From: Clostridiales bacterium
Lineage (GTDB): Bacteria > Bacillota > Clostridia > Oscillospirales > QAMX01
Direction: 5' to 3'
Length of the DNA: 10,576 nt
Assembly: GCA_012841675.1 (NCBI GenBank)
Contig: DUUG01000347.1
Span: 1 to 10,576, forward strand
Below, one piece after another: positions 1 to 5,185 of the stretch. The notes below the pieces were generated by a model that was not told the origin of the DNA, did not search any database, and worked only from the letters and a program-made list of their open reading frames with translations. The translations under genes and the position numbers were made by a program. Each line of letters starts with the position of its first letter. The first letter of the stretch is position 1.

Positions 1-447
1 CGATACCGGCAGTTTATGCTGTTTGCCCAAGGAAATGCCTATATTTCATACGGAAATGAGAGGCTACGTTTTCGAATCAACAACGATGCCTCGGCTTCCT
101 ATGCAGGAACGACGCTGATGGCGATTCATGCGGCGGATTCAAGCTCTACACCGTATTGGACCAAAGCGTATAGCTACAACACTGTTCTTATGGATTTTGT
201 GCCCTATATCATCTCGGAAACCATGCCTTTGTCCATTTGTGCGCAGTTTACACCATTGGGCAGGCATGTGCAGACGCAGATTCAGATTTCCAACAAAATG
301 GTGACCGGGCTGTCTTTTGGATCTTATTGGCTGGCGGAAGGGGCAGAGTTTTCTTCCATTGAGATGATTTTGCATAACTTTTCGGGAAGCAGAAATGTGG
401 AGCTGAATGAGATTGTATTACTGGGTTTGGAGAAGGGGAGTGCCTAA
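1..447 (+). CDS. Phage tail-region structural protein, C-terminal part (5' end outside window)
   Basis: The reading frame is open from the first base, so this is the last 148 residues of a longer protein; the internal ATG at 16 is not a convincing start because no ribosome binding site precedes it. The visible part is rich in aromatic, Ser/Thr and small residues with alternating hydrophobics and no membrane segment, which fits a beta-rich extracellular or virion protein. I do not recognise the family from this fragment. Its position just upstream of XkdX-, XhlA-, holin- and endolysin-like genes is where tail fibre, baseplate or receptor-binding genes lie in siphovirus-type prophages, so a tail-tip role is inferred from context only. 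The stop codon overlaps the next start (TAATG), indicating translational coupling. Confidence 0.6.
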   Translation, partial: RYRQFMLFAQGNAYISYGNERLRFRINNDASASYAGTTLMAIHAADSSSTPYWTKAYSYNTVLMDFVPYIISETMPLSICAQFTPLGRHVQTQIQISNKMVTGLSFGSYWLAEGAEFSSIEMILHNFSGSRNVELNEIVLLGLEKGSA

Positions 448-617
448 TGGAAATTCAGGTGGTTCGGATAGGCGTTTTCGGCTTGTCAAGAGAAACTGTG
501 CAGGTTTCGGACACGTATTTTGCGCCGGCGGAAGCTTTGCCGGATGAAGATATTCAGCGGGATATGCTGCTGGCGGAGCATGAGATGCGGCTTTTGCTTT
601 TAGAAAGCAAATTGTAA
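447..617 (+). CDS. Small hypothetical phage protein (56 aa)
   Basis: ATG at 447 overlaps the stop of the preceding gene as TAATG, and a purine-rich AAGGGGAG lies about six bases upstream inside that gene. The product starts MEIQVVRIGVFG and ends in an acidic, leucine-rich helix (EDIQRDMLLAEHEMRLLLLE). It has no membrane segment, Cys motif or signal peptide. I do not recognise the family. Tight packing between the structural gene and the XkdX-like gene, on the same strand and with coupled start, supports it as a real member of the late operon. Small linker genes in this position are common in Firmicutes prophages and may be tail accessory proteins; that function is not shown by the sequence. 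Confidence 0.6.
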   Translation: MEIQVVRIGVFGLSRETVQVSDTYFAPAEALPDEDIQRDMLLAEHEMRLLLLESKL

Positions 618-629
618 GGAGGAAGCTAC

Positions 630-788
630 TTGATTTATCAACTGATACGGAGAATTATCGGGCGAGGCAACTATGACAAAGGTGTTATTTTGGAGATGCT
701 GGATGTGTATCGCTCGTTCCGGCGCATAACGGAGCAGGAGTATGCCGAGCTTGCGGCGTGGGTCGGCGCACATCCGGGAGAGGGGTAA
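630..788 (+). CDS. XkdX-like phage protein (52 aa, TTG start)
   Basis: A strong AAGGAGG (616-622) that overlaps the previous stop is followed after seven bases by TTG at 630, which sets the start; no ATG is placed better. The product begins (M)IYQLIRRIIGRGNYDKG and continues with a helix ending in RITEQEYAEL. This is the typical pattern of the short XkdX-type proteins of Bacillus PBSX-like and clostridial prophages: a basic N-terminal helix, a 'Y/K-G' turn, then a helix with an R-I-T-x-x-E-Y motif. Members are about 40-60 aa and sit between tail genes and the lysis cassette, exactly as here. Their biochemical role is unknown. The family call rests on motif memory and gene order; a search with the XkdX profile would settle it. 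Confidence 0.65.
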   Translation: MIYQLIRRIIGRGNYDKGVILEMLDVYRSFRRITEQEYAELAAWVGAHPGEG

Positions 789-791
789 GCC

Positions 792-1079
792 ATGGAAACT
801 GTCAGCAAAGAGGTTTTTATGGGCCGCTGCCAGTTGACCGACGAGCGGTTTAACCGGGATCAGAAGCGGTTTGACCGGCTGGAACAGGGTTTGGAGAAAA
901 TCACGGCTCTTTCGGTGCAAATGGCGGAAATTCTAAAACAGCATTCGGCACAATTGTCGGAGCAAAAGGAGCGGATTGGCCGGCTTGAAGGCCGGCCTGC
1001 CGCTTGGATTGACCGGGTGCTTTCCGCGGCCACCGGGGCGGTTGTGTCCGCGGTGGTCACCATGCTGGTTGCCATTTAG
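792..1079 (+). CDS. xhlA-like: XhlA-like haemolysin/holin-associated protein
   Basis: This 95-aa protein has a polar, charged heptad-like segment (about residues 14-66, with repeated RF..L/RL, Q and E/K) predicted to form a coiled coil. A single C-terminal hydrophobic helix follows (about 74-95, rich in A, V and G). That is the architecture of the XhlA family, cell-surface-associated proteins encoded beside holins in Bacillus PBSX-like prophages, where XhlA acts with holin and amidase in lysis. GAGAGGGG lies just upstream of the ATG at 792, which directly follows the XkdX-like gene. The holin gene starts ten bases after its stop. An alternative is a generic membrane-anchored phage coiled-coil protein; the order XkdX, XhlA, holin, lysin favours XhlA. 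Confidence 0.7.
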   Translation: METVSKEVFMGRCQLTDERFNRDQKRFDRLEQGLEKITALSVQMAEILKQHSAQLSEQKERIGRLEGRPAAWIDRVLSAATGAVVSAVVTMLVAI

Positions 1080-1089
1080 GAGGGATAAT

Positions 1090-1386
1090 GTGGAACACGA
1101 TCTCATAGAGTATATTAATTCAGAACTGTTGATCCTTGCGGCTGTTTTAATGGCGCTGGGGCGGATGCTTAAGCAGGCGGCACTTATCAAAGATAAAATG
1201 ATCCCTCTGCTGCTTGGATTGGCGGGCATTGTCTTGGCGCTGCTATGGAGTGTGGCGGAGCGGCTGCCCACAACGGCGGAGGAATGGCTTGGGACATTGT
1301 TTTCCGGCACGGTTCAGGGGATTCTCTGCGCGGCGACGGCTGTGTATGGTCATCAACTGATTAAGCAGAGCGGGAAAAAGGAATAG
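1090..1386 (+). CDS. Phage holin (three transmembrane segments, GTG start)
   Basis: The start is GTG at 1090: AGGAGG (1078-1083) lies seven bases upstream, and the nearby ATG at 1088 hits a stop within seven codons. Longer readings of this frame run back through the XhlA-like gene and are not credible. The 98-aa product has hydrophobic segments at about 12-28, 36-55 and 68-88, a short charged N-terminus and a lysine-rich C-terminus (IKQSGKKE). Motifs such as LKQAALIKDKMIPLLL and GTVQGILCAATAVYGHQLIK resemble the Hol44/phage_holin_5-type family of clostridial phages. It should form lesions in the cytoplasmic membrane that release the endolysin encoded just downstream. The family name is from memory; the holin role is well supported by size, topology and position. 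Confidence 0.75.
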   Translation: MEHDLIEYINSELLILAAVLMALGRMLKQAALIKDKMIPLLLGLAGIVLALLWSVAERLPTTAEEWLGTLFSGTVQGILCAATAVYGHQLIKQSGKKE

Positions 1387-1399
1387 GGGTGGACAAGAC

Positions 1400-1978
1400 A
1401 TGATGGGAGAGCAGCTTGCCAAGCTTTGCAAGGCACAAGTCGGGTCAGGCTATGTTTGGGGCGGGCTTGGATATACATTGACGGAGGGGAGACTGGCGCA
1501 GCTTAAGAGCCTGTATCCCAACCATTACACGACTGCCTATGTGGCCAAATGCCGGACGCTTATAGGAAAGAAAGTCTACGACTGTGTGGGGCTGGTGAAG
1601 CACTTTTTGTGGGGCAACGCCGGAGACGGGGTATTGCGCTATTACGCCACCCGCGGGATTCCGGACACAACGGCCAACGGCATGCTGGCTCTTTGCACGG
1701 AAACGGGGAATATTGGCTCACTTCCGGAAATGGAAGGGCTTTTGGTGCATCAGGACGGGCATGTGGGCGTGTATGTTGGAAACGGACGGGTGGTGGAAGC
1801 GAGAGGGATTGACCATGGCGTCGTGGAAACCGATTTGTCAGAGCGGGGCTGGCGGCAGTGGGGCAAGCTTCCGGGGGTTATGTATGTGCCGCCTGCGCCC
1901 AGCCAGCCGGAGGAAATCCGCTTGGAGGATCTGATCTCCCGTCTCCGGGCCGAGGGAATCAAAAAAATTATACTGTAA
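1400..1978 (+). CDS. NlpC/P60-family phage endolysin
   Basis: The 192-aa product carries an NlpC/P60 cysteine-peptidase core. The catalytic Cys62 lies in Y-D-C-V-G-L-V, and the catalytic His121 in D-G-H-V-G-V-Y-V-G-N-G. The following V-V-E-A-R-G (133-136) offers the third polar residue. Enzymes of this fold cut peptide bonds in the peptidoglycan stem or cross-bridge. There is no signal peptide, so export would depend on the holin encoded 13 bases upstream. Almost the whole length is catalytic; only about 30 residues (P-A-P-S-Q-P linker then an amphipathic helix) follow, so no SH3, LysM or choline-type wall-binding domain is visible. ATG at 1400 and 1403 are both possible, with AGGGGTGG (1385-1392) upstream. 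A bacterial wall hydrolase is less likely given the context. Confidence 0.85.
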   Translation: MMGEQLAKLCKAQVGSGYVWGGLGYTLTEGRLAQLKSLYPNHYTTAYVAKCRTLIGKKVYDCVGLVKHFLWGNAGDGVLRYYATRGIPDTTANGMLALCTETGNIGSLPEMEGLLVHQDGHVGVYVGNGRVVEARGIDHGVVETDLSERGWRQWGKLPGVMYVPPAPSQPEEIRLEDLISRLRAEGIKKIIL

Positions 1979-1990
1979 GGAGGAAACCGT

Positions 1991-3262
1991 ATGGCATTGG
2001 AAACGGCCAGCGGAAAAAAGGCAGGCATAACAAGGCAAAAATATTACGACCCGATCCGGGGCGAACAGCTTGGTTATGCCTTTGACGGGCGCGTATTTGA
2101 GGATGAGGCGCTTTCCAAGCGCATTCCCGTGGGAAGTGTGGTGCCTACGCTGGGAGGCACCTTTCTTTTAACGGATCAGGGAAGCGTTCGACTGGATAAA
2201 GTCGGCACAAATACAGCAAATATGGCGGCTGCGGCTGTGCCGGCGTGGAGTTACAATGACAGGGTGGCTACCGGCGGGCTTTTGTCGCAGTATGAAAACG
2301 CTGCCCGAAAGGCAAGCGTTTTGTCCGCCGAGGGAGAAATAAGCGCGTTGCTTGCGCAGAAGCCGGATATACAAAGGGAATATGATCAGCTGGCAAGAAA
2401 AGCGTACCAGGCCTATCGTACGGGACAGGGGGCTTTGGCCAATCGGCTTGCTTCCACGGGGCTTTACCATTCCGGCTATGCCGACACGCTTGCTTCCGCC
2501 TATGAAACGGCCTATCAGGAGCAGCTCGGCGAGAACGAACGGGCGCGCAGCAAGGCAATAGCCGAACTGGAACAGCAGATTCTGCGTCAGAAAACGGCGC
2601 AAAAGGTGGCGGAACAGCAAGCAGCGGCGGAAATGGCAAAGCAGCGATTGTCGCAGTACAATACGGAGCAGAGTTTAGCCCTTCGGGCGGAGGAAAACCG
2701 GTTGGCGGAAGAATGGCGGCAGAAAAATTATGAAGCCGCCCGGGAGGACGCCTTGTGGAACCGGGCCTATACGCTGGAAAAGGATGCGGCGAAAGCCAAA
2801 GAAGCATCGAAAAATTCCGCAACGGCTAAATCCACAACGGGCAATTCAAGTGATAAGCCGGAGAAGGCCGCCTCGCTTTCTGCCATACAGAAGGCGGAGT
2901 TGGACCGGGAAGCCCGTTCTCTTGCTAATACATTCTATAAAAACGGAAACAAGTTTCAGGAGTTTTTGCAATATTTGGGCTCGGATTCCGTTCGAAAAAT
3001 GTATGCGGACAAATACGGCACGGCGGGGCATGACTATTTGATTGAAAAGGCGATTGCCGCCTATGACGAGAAAAAAGAAGAAAAGGGCGATGGGATTTCG
3101 CTTTCCGCCGCCCAGGTGCAGGCCTTGGCCACGTCACTTTTGTCACAGCTTGCCGCCGGAACTTTAACGGCCAGCCGGCTAAAAGAGTATTTATACACGG
3201 CAGGATTTGATAAAAACACGAAAACCTTGCTTGAGCTGTATTTAAGCGGCGCGCAGGGCTGA
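1991..3262 (+). CDS. Phage-associated helical protein of unknown function (423 aa)
   Basis: TAAGGAGG at the previous stop gives an excellent ribosome binding site seven bases before ATG 1991, so this gene is the last of the late operon. Residues 1-75 look compact and mixed (Y-D-P-I-R-G, P-V-G-S-V-V-P-T-L-G-G). Residues 95-265 are a long Ala/Gln/Glu/Arg-rich helical, coiled-coil-like segment. Inside it lies a distinct patch, L-A-S-T-G-L-Y-H-S-G-Y-A-D-T (153-166), like the 'GL..SGY' helical repeats seen in several uncharacterised Firmicutes phage proteins. A Ser/Thr/Lys linker (270-295) leads to a small helical C-terminal domain (296-423). No catalytic motif, membrane span or signal peptide is visible. 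Its place after the endolysin suggests a virion accessory or host-interaction role, but I cannot assign a function. Confidence 0.75.
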   Translation: MALETASGKKAGITRQKYYDPIRGEQLGYAFDGRVFEDEALSKRIPVGSVVPTLGGTFLLTDQGSVRLDKVGTNTANMAAAAVPAWSYNDRVATGGLLSQYENAARKASVLSAEGEISALLAQKPDIQREYDQLARKAYQAYRTGQGALANRLASTGLYHSGYADTLASAYETAYQEQLGENERARSKAIAELEQQILRQKTAQKVAEQQAAAEMAKQRLSQYNTEQSLALRAEENRLAEEWRQKNYEAAREDALWNRAYTLEKDAAKAKEASKNSATAKSTTGNSSDKPEKAASLSAIQKAELDREARSLANTFYKNGNKFQEFLQYLGSDSVRKMYADKYGTAGHDYLIEKAIAAYDEKKEEKGDGISLSAAQVQALATSLLSQLAAGTLTASRLKEYLYTAGFDKNTKTLLELYLSGAQG

Positions 3263-3288
3263 TCTTTGCGTTTGTTTTGTATAAGTAT

Positions 3289-3333
3289 CCCCCGCTTATT
3301 GTGCCTGGTGGCATAATAGGCGGGGGATTTTTT
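3289..3333 (+). terminator. Intrinsic terminator of the phage late operon
   Basis: A 17-bp stem (3289-3305 with 3310-3326, starting CCCCCGC and ending GCGGGGG) closes over a TGGT loop; it is fully paired if two G-U pairs are allowed. Six T residues follow at 3328-3333. It lies 27 bases after the stop of the 423-aa protein gene and insulates the tRNA unit downstream. Confidence 0.9.
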
Positions 3334-3355
3334 GTAGCGTTTCCAGATCTAGGAC

Positions 3356-3384
3356 TTGACTTTGTATGGGATAATTGCTATAAT
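3356..3384 (+). promoter_or_regulatory. Promoter of the tRNA-Ala gene
   Basis: TTGACT (3356-3361) and TATAAT (3379-3384) are separated by exactly 17 bp, a near-consensus sigma-A-type promoter. The tRNA begins about 50 bases after the predicted transcription start, leaving a short 5' leader for RNase P removal. Confidence 0.85.
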
Positions 3385-3441
3385 TTTTAATGTTCTAACT
3401 AGAGCTGTTTGCGTTTTTGCAACCGCTTAAAAGTTCATTTT

Positions 3442-3517
3442 GGGGACGTAGCTCAGCTGGGAGAGCGTACGGTTCGCATCCGTAAGGTCGAGAGTTCGAT
3501 CCTCTTCGTCTCCACCA
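3442..3517 (+). tRNA. tRNA-Ala, anticodon CGC
   Basis: The cloverleaf folds completely: acceptor GGGGACG/CGTCTCC, D arm GCTC/GAGC, anticodon stem TACGG/CCGTA around the loop TTCGCAT, five-base variable loop, T arm GAGAG/CTCTT with loop TTCGATC, discriminator A and an encoded CCA. The anticodon CGC (3475-3477) reads the alanine codon GCG. The acceptor stem has the G3-U70 wobble pair, the classic alanine identity element, which confirms the amino acid independently. The gene has its own promoter and terminator, so it is a single-gene unit. It directly follows the phage late operon; no second copy of its 3' end is visible within the window, so use as an attachment site is not shown. Confidence 0.95.
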
Positions 3518-3522
3518 AATTG

Positions 3523-3569
3523 ACCGGCAAACCTATCACAGGATAAAAGTGATGGTTTGCCGGTTTTTT
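3523..3569 (+). terminator. Intrinsic terminator of the tRNA-Ala unit
   Basis: A GC-rich hairpin starts six bases after the tRNA CCA. The left arm ACCGGCAAACC..ATCAC pairs with GTGAT..GGTTTGCCGGT, with one bulged T, over an A-rich loop. Six T residues follow (3564-3569). Confidence 0.9.
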
Positions 3570-3759
3570 GTTATTTTTGGCAATATTTGATCGGTTTTAT
3601 CCCTGGTTAAAAGAAAATGGCGCAAGACACAAACAGGGCAAAACGGAAGGTTTCGGGCCAAAAGTCGTTCAAAAGTCGTGCAGCTTCTCAGAAAATGGAT
3701 GCTTCAAAAGAAAATAAAGAGGAAAAGATTTTCCTGAATTACTGTATTATAATACTATT
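3570..3759. other. Non-coding stretch with AT-rich palindrome before the broken kinase gene
   Basis: No credible gene is seen here. A 69-codon frame opened by ATG at 3617 is lysine-rich, lacks a good ribosome binding site and runs out of frame into the kinase remnant. A perfect 12-bp palindrome, GTATTATAATAC (3744-3755), contains a TATAAT and lies right at the point where kinase homology starts. No -35 hexamer fits it. Confidence 0.4.
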
Positions 3760-4246
3760 ATGGAGAAATTGGCTCAGCGGTTTTTGGAAAAGCTGCAGAT
3801 TCCGTACCTTTCGATGGACCATTTGAAAATGGGACTCATTAGAAGCGGATATACAAGCTTGACTGTCGAAGATGACGAGGGGCTGACCGACTATCTTTGG
3901 CCGGTTGTGCGCGAGATGTTAAAAACGGCGATTGAAAATAAACAGCACGTAATAGTTGAGGGGTGTTATATTCCGTTTGATTGGCAGAAGGACTTTACTT
4001 CTGAATATCTGCCGAAAATAAGGTATATTTGCCTTGCCATGTCCGAGACGTATTATTGAGTTGCATTTTGATAGTATTTTGGAACACGGCTCGGATATAG
4101 AGCAGAGGATGGATGACGTATACTGCGCGGTGGAGCTGCTGAAACGGCAAAATCGGCATTACATTCAAGGCTGTAAGGAATTTGGCAACCCGATCACGAT
4201 GATTGAGGACGATTACGAAAAAACCATAGAGGCATTGCTGCGGTGA
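3760..4246 (+). pseudogene. Broken P-loop kinase-like gene (5' truncated and frameshifted)
   Basis: Two adjacent frames make one protein. The first (3760-4059) reads LAQRFLEKLQIPYLSMDHLK then MGLIRSG, Y-L-W-P-V-V-R-E-M, V-I-V-E-G-C-Y-I-P-F-D-W and Y-I-C-L-A-M-S-E-T-Y before TGA at 4057. The second continues in the +1 frame from about 4050 (I-I-E-L-H-F-D-S-I-L-E-H) to TGA at 4244-4246. Segments such as 'IPYLSxDHLKMGLIRSG' and 'VEGCYIPFDW' recall a Firmicutes family of small P-loop nucleotide/phosphoglycerate-kinase-like proteins. In those the N-terminus carries a G-x-x-x-x-G-K-[ST] Walker A loop; here the frame begins just after where it should be and no P-loop is present in any frame upstream. 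With the nucleotide-binding loop gone and a single-base slip near 4048-4055, the product cannot be an active kinase. Confidence 0.75.
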
Positions 4247-4338
4247 CAGGCCGGATTGGCAAACCGGTTATACAAAAGTTTGTCCGGTGAAATTCTAAGC
4301 CTTATTTCTTACATATTTTTTTGCAACCTGCGAATGAT

Positions 4339-4500
4339 ATGCTTAGAGGTGAGAATATAACGAAGAAGGGAATGAAAAAACCCGGTTCCGATACATTGGG
4401 GATAAAAATCCTGAAAAACACGGTTCCGCCTGTTCCGGAAATTCAGGGCAAGGCAAAATCCGGGAAGAAGGCTGCCGGAGAAATGCGCGAGCGGCCATAA
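4339..4500 (+). CDS. Possible small basic protein (53 aa), doubtful
   Basis: An ORF from ATG 4339 (or in-frame ATG 4372, preceded by AGAAGGGA) encodes a Lys/Gly/Pro-rich peptide containing KKPGSDTLGIKILKN and a C-terminus rich in K, G, A and R. A good terminator at 4537-4563 follows, which would fit a short transcript. There is no recognisable family, no promoter that I can defend and no conserved neighbour. It could equally be chance, as it lies in a decayed region. The lack of cysteine, membrane or signal features prevents any functional suggestion. Confidence 0.25.
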   Translation: MLRGENITKKGMKKPGSDTLGIKILKNTVPPVPEIQGKAKSGKKAAGEMRERP

Positions 4501-4536
4501 AGGATTCGCAGACACGAATTTGAAAAAGCAGGATAT

Positions 4537-4563
4537 AAGCAGGGCTTAATGCCCTGCTTTTTT
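4537..4563 (+). terminator. Intrinsic terminator
   Basis: The stem AAGCAGGGC/GCCCTGCTT (4537-4545 with 4551-4559) closes over TTAAT, and T residues continue to 4563. Nothing but the doubtful 53-aa ORF lies immediately upstream, so this terminator is the best sign that the stretch is transcribed in the plus direction. Confidence 0.8.
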
Positions 4564-4572
4564 GTTTAACTT

Positions 4573-4813
4573 CTGCAGGAACACAGCGAAATGCGTTTCT
4601 TGGGCATGTCAAGTTATAACCCGGTGTATGTTTCCGGCCTTCCGTAAGGTAGTGGGCGCTATGTCGTTCCTGCGGGAAAGACCTGCGGAGTATTGAAAAA
4701 TCAAAATTGTCAACGTCGGATGGTGCCATGTATCGATACCGGTACGTTTGTGACCATGGAGAGATAAGCCCAAGTGAAAAACCCGCCGAAGCGTCGGCGA
4801 GTTTCTTTGTTTT
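4573..4813 (+). ncRNA. Candidate structured RNA of unknown class, low confidence
   Basis: A long-range helix joins CTGCAGGAAC (4573-4582) to GTTCCTGCGG (4666-4675), with one G-U pair. It is extended inward by ACA/TGT and GCG/CGC with small bulges, giving about 16 pairs that enclose roughly 70 bases. Inside are short hairpins such as CCTT-CCGT-AAGG. A further terminator-like hairpin lies at 4781-4802. The stretch has stops in all frames at useful lengths. I see no promoter between the terminator ending at 4563 and this element, and it does not match 6S, SRP, RNase P, tmRNA, T-box or S-box signatures that I know. It could be a chance fold. Confidence 0.25.
4777..4813. terminator. Terminator-like hairpin, possibly bidirectional
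   Basis: ACCCGCCGA (4781-4789) pairs with TCGGCGAGT (4794-4802), with one mismatch, over a four-base loop. The plus side is followed by the T-rich TTCTTTGTTTT, and the minus side reads into a run of T (AAAAA at 4777-4781 on the plus strand). No gene ends close to it on either strand. Confidence 0.55.
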
Positions 4814-4920
4814 AAGTCGGATAAAATCATAGTTGATAGACTGGAAGATATGAAGTAAACATGTCATAAACCGATTATAACGAAATAGAAAAGAAACAAC
4901 CGGCGTGTTTTTTGAATGAG

Positions 4921-4948
4921 TTAGTCAAGGTTAACAAAAATTGACTAA
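4921..4948. repeat. Perfect inverted repeat, possible operator
   Basis: TTAGTCAA (4921-4928) is repeated inverted as TTGACTAA (4941-4948) with a 12-base A-rich spacer, so the half-sites are 20 bp apart centre to centre, about two helical turns. The right half contains the TTGACT of a possible promoter, the arrangement expected of a repressor or activator site. No regulator is encoded nearby. Confidence 0.45.
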
Positions 4949-4969
4949 TTTTGTCTGCGAATAAATAAT
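4941..4969 (+). promoter_or_regulatory. Possible distal promoter upstream of metY
   Basis: TTGACT (4941-4946) and AATAAT (4964-4969, five of six matches to TATAAT) are 17 bp apart. A transcript from here would carry a leader of about 210 bases before metY. The match is moderate and the region is AT-rich. Confidence 0.35.
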
Positions 4970-5145
4970 CAAAATACATAGTGTAAAAGTGAGCGTTTAT
5001 CTGTAATATATCTAAAACCTTTTGGATATGCTTTGAGAAAGAATTTTCCGGATCCTCCGGTTATGCAATTTTCGTTTTTTAGTCGCCACAGCCTATTAGA
5101 ACGAGGGCAGGGCAAACGGGACGAAGCAAAACCGGCCGGATCGGG

Positions 5146-5160
5146 AATTTTCATATAATT
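5146..5160. promoter_or_regulatory. CodY-box-like site overlapping a -10 hexamer
   Basis: AATTTTCATATAATT matches 13 of 15 positions of the CodY consensus AATTTTCWGAAAATT. It overlaps a perfect TATAAT (5154-5159). No good -35 lies 17 bp upstream. Start of transcription near 5166 would give a 20-base leader with the GAGGG ribosome binding site (5174-5178). CodY repression of sulfur amino acid genes is known in Firmicutes; use of this site is inference. Confidence 0.35.
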
Positions 5161-5185
5161 CTATAAAAAGAAAGAGGGATTCAAA

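Larger units (their letters stand above)
4814..5145. other. Gene-free region upstream of metY
   Basis: This AT-rich stretch has no credible ORF on either strand. It holds the dyad and promoter-like hexamers described separately, and a small CCGGA-TCC-TCCGG hairpin (near 5049-5061) followed by loosely T-rich sequence. I looked for the S-box (SAM-I) core, which often precedes metY in Firmicutes, and for a T-box, and saw neither. Confidence 0.4.

Noticed and set aside
976..1386. Longer version of the holin frame starting at 976
   Set aside because: It would overlap most of the XhlA-like gene. GTG 1090 has an ideal AGGAGG in front and gives a normal holin length.
2168..2822. Long minus-strand frames inside the 423-aa protein gene
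   Set aside because: They are shadows of a GC-rich coding frame with an excellent start on the plus strand; their products are Pro/Arg/His rich and unrecognisable.
3617..3826. 69-codon plus-strand frame with a Lys-rich start
   Set aside because: No convincing ribosome binding site; its second half overlaps the kinase remnant in the wrong frame.
4718..4730. GGATGGTGCCATG, faintly like the T-box core GGGTGGTACCGCG
   Set aside because: Several core positions differ, no matching antiterminator/terminator pair overlaps it, and the next plus-strand gene is over 450 bases away.
4570..4766. Plus-strand frame with protein-like runs interrupted by one stop
   Set aside because: It matches no family that I know, has no start with a ribosome binding site, and overlaps the long-range helix.
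4343..4867. 174-codon minus-strand frame across the gene-poor region
   Set aside because: Its composition is unlike a protein, it has no ribosome binding site, and it crosses two terminator hairpins. The hairpins explain the region better.
4814..5185. SAM-I (S-box) riboswitch before metY
   Set aside because: None of the conserved core blocks (GAGGG, GCCC, GAAACC, GGCAACC in order) is present.
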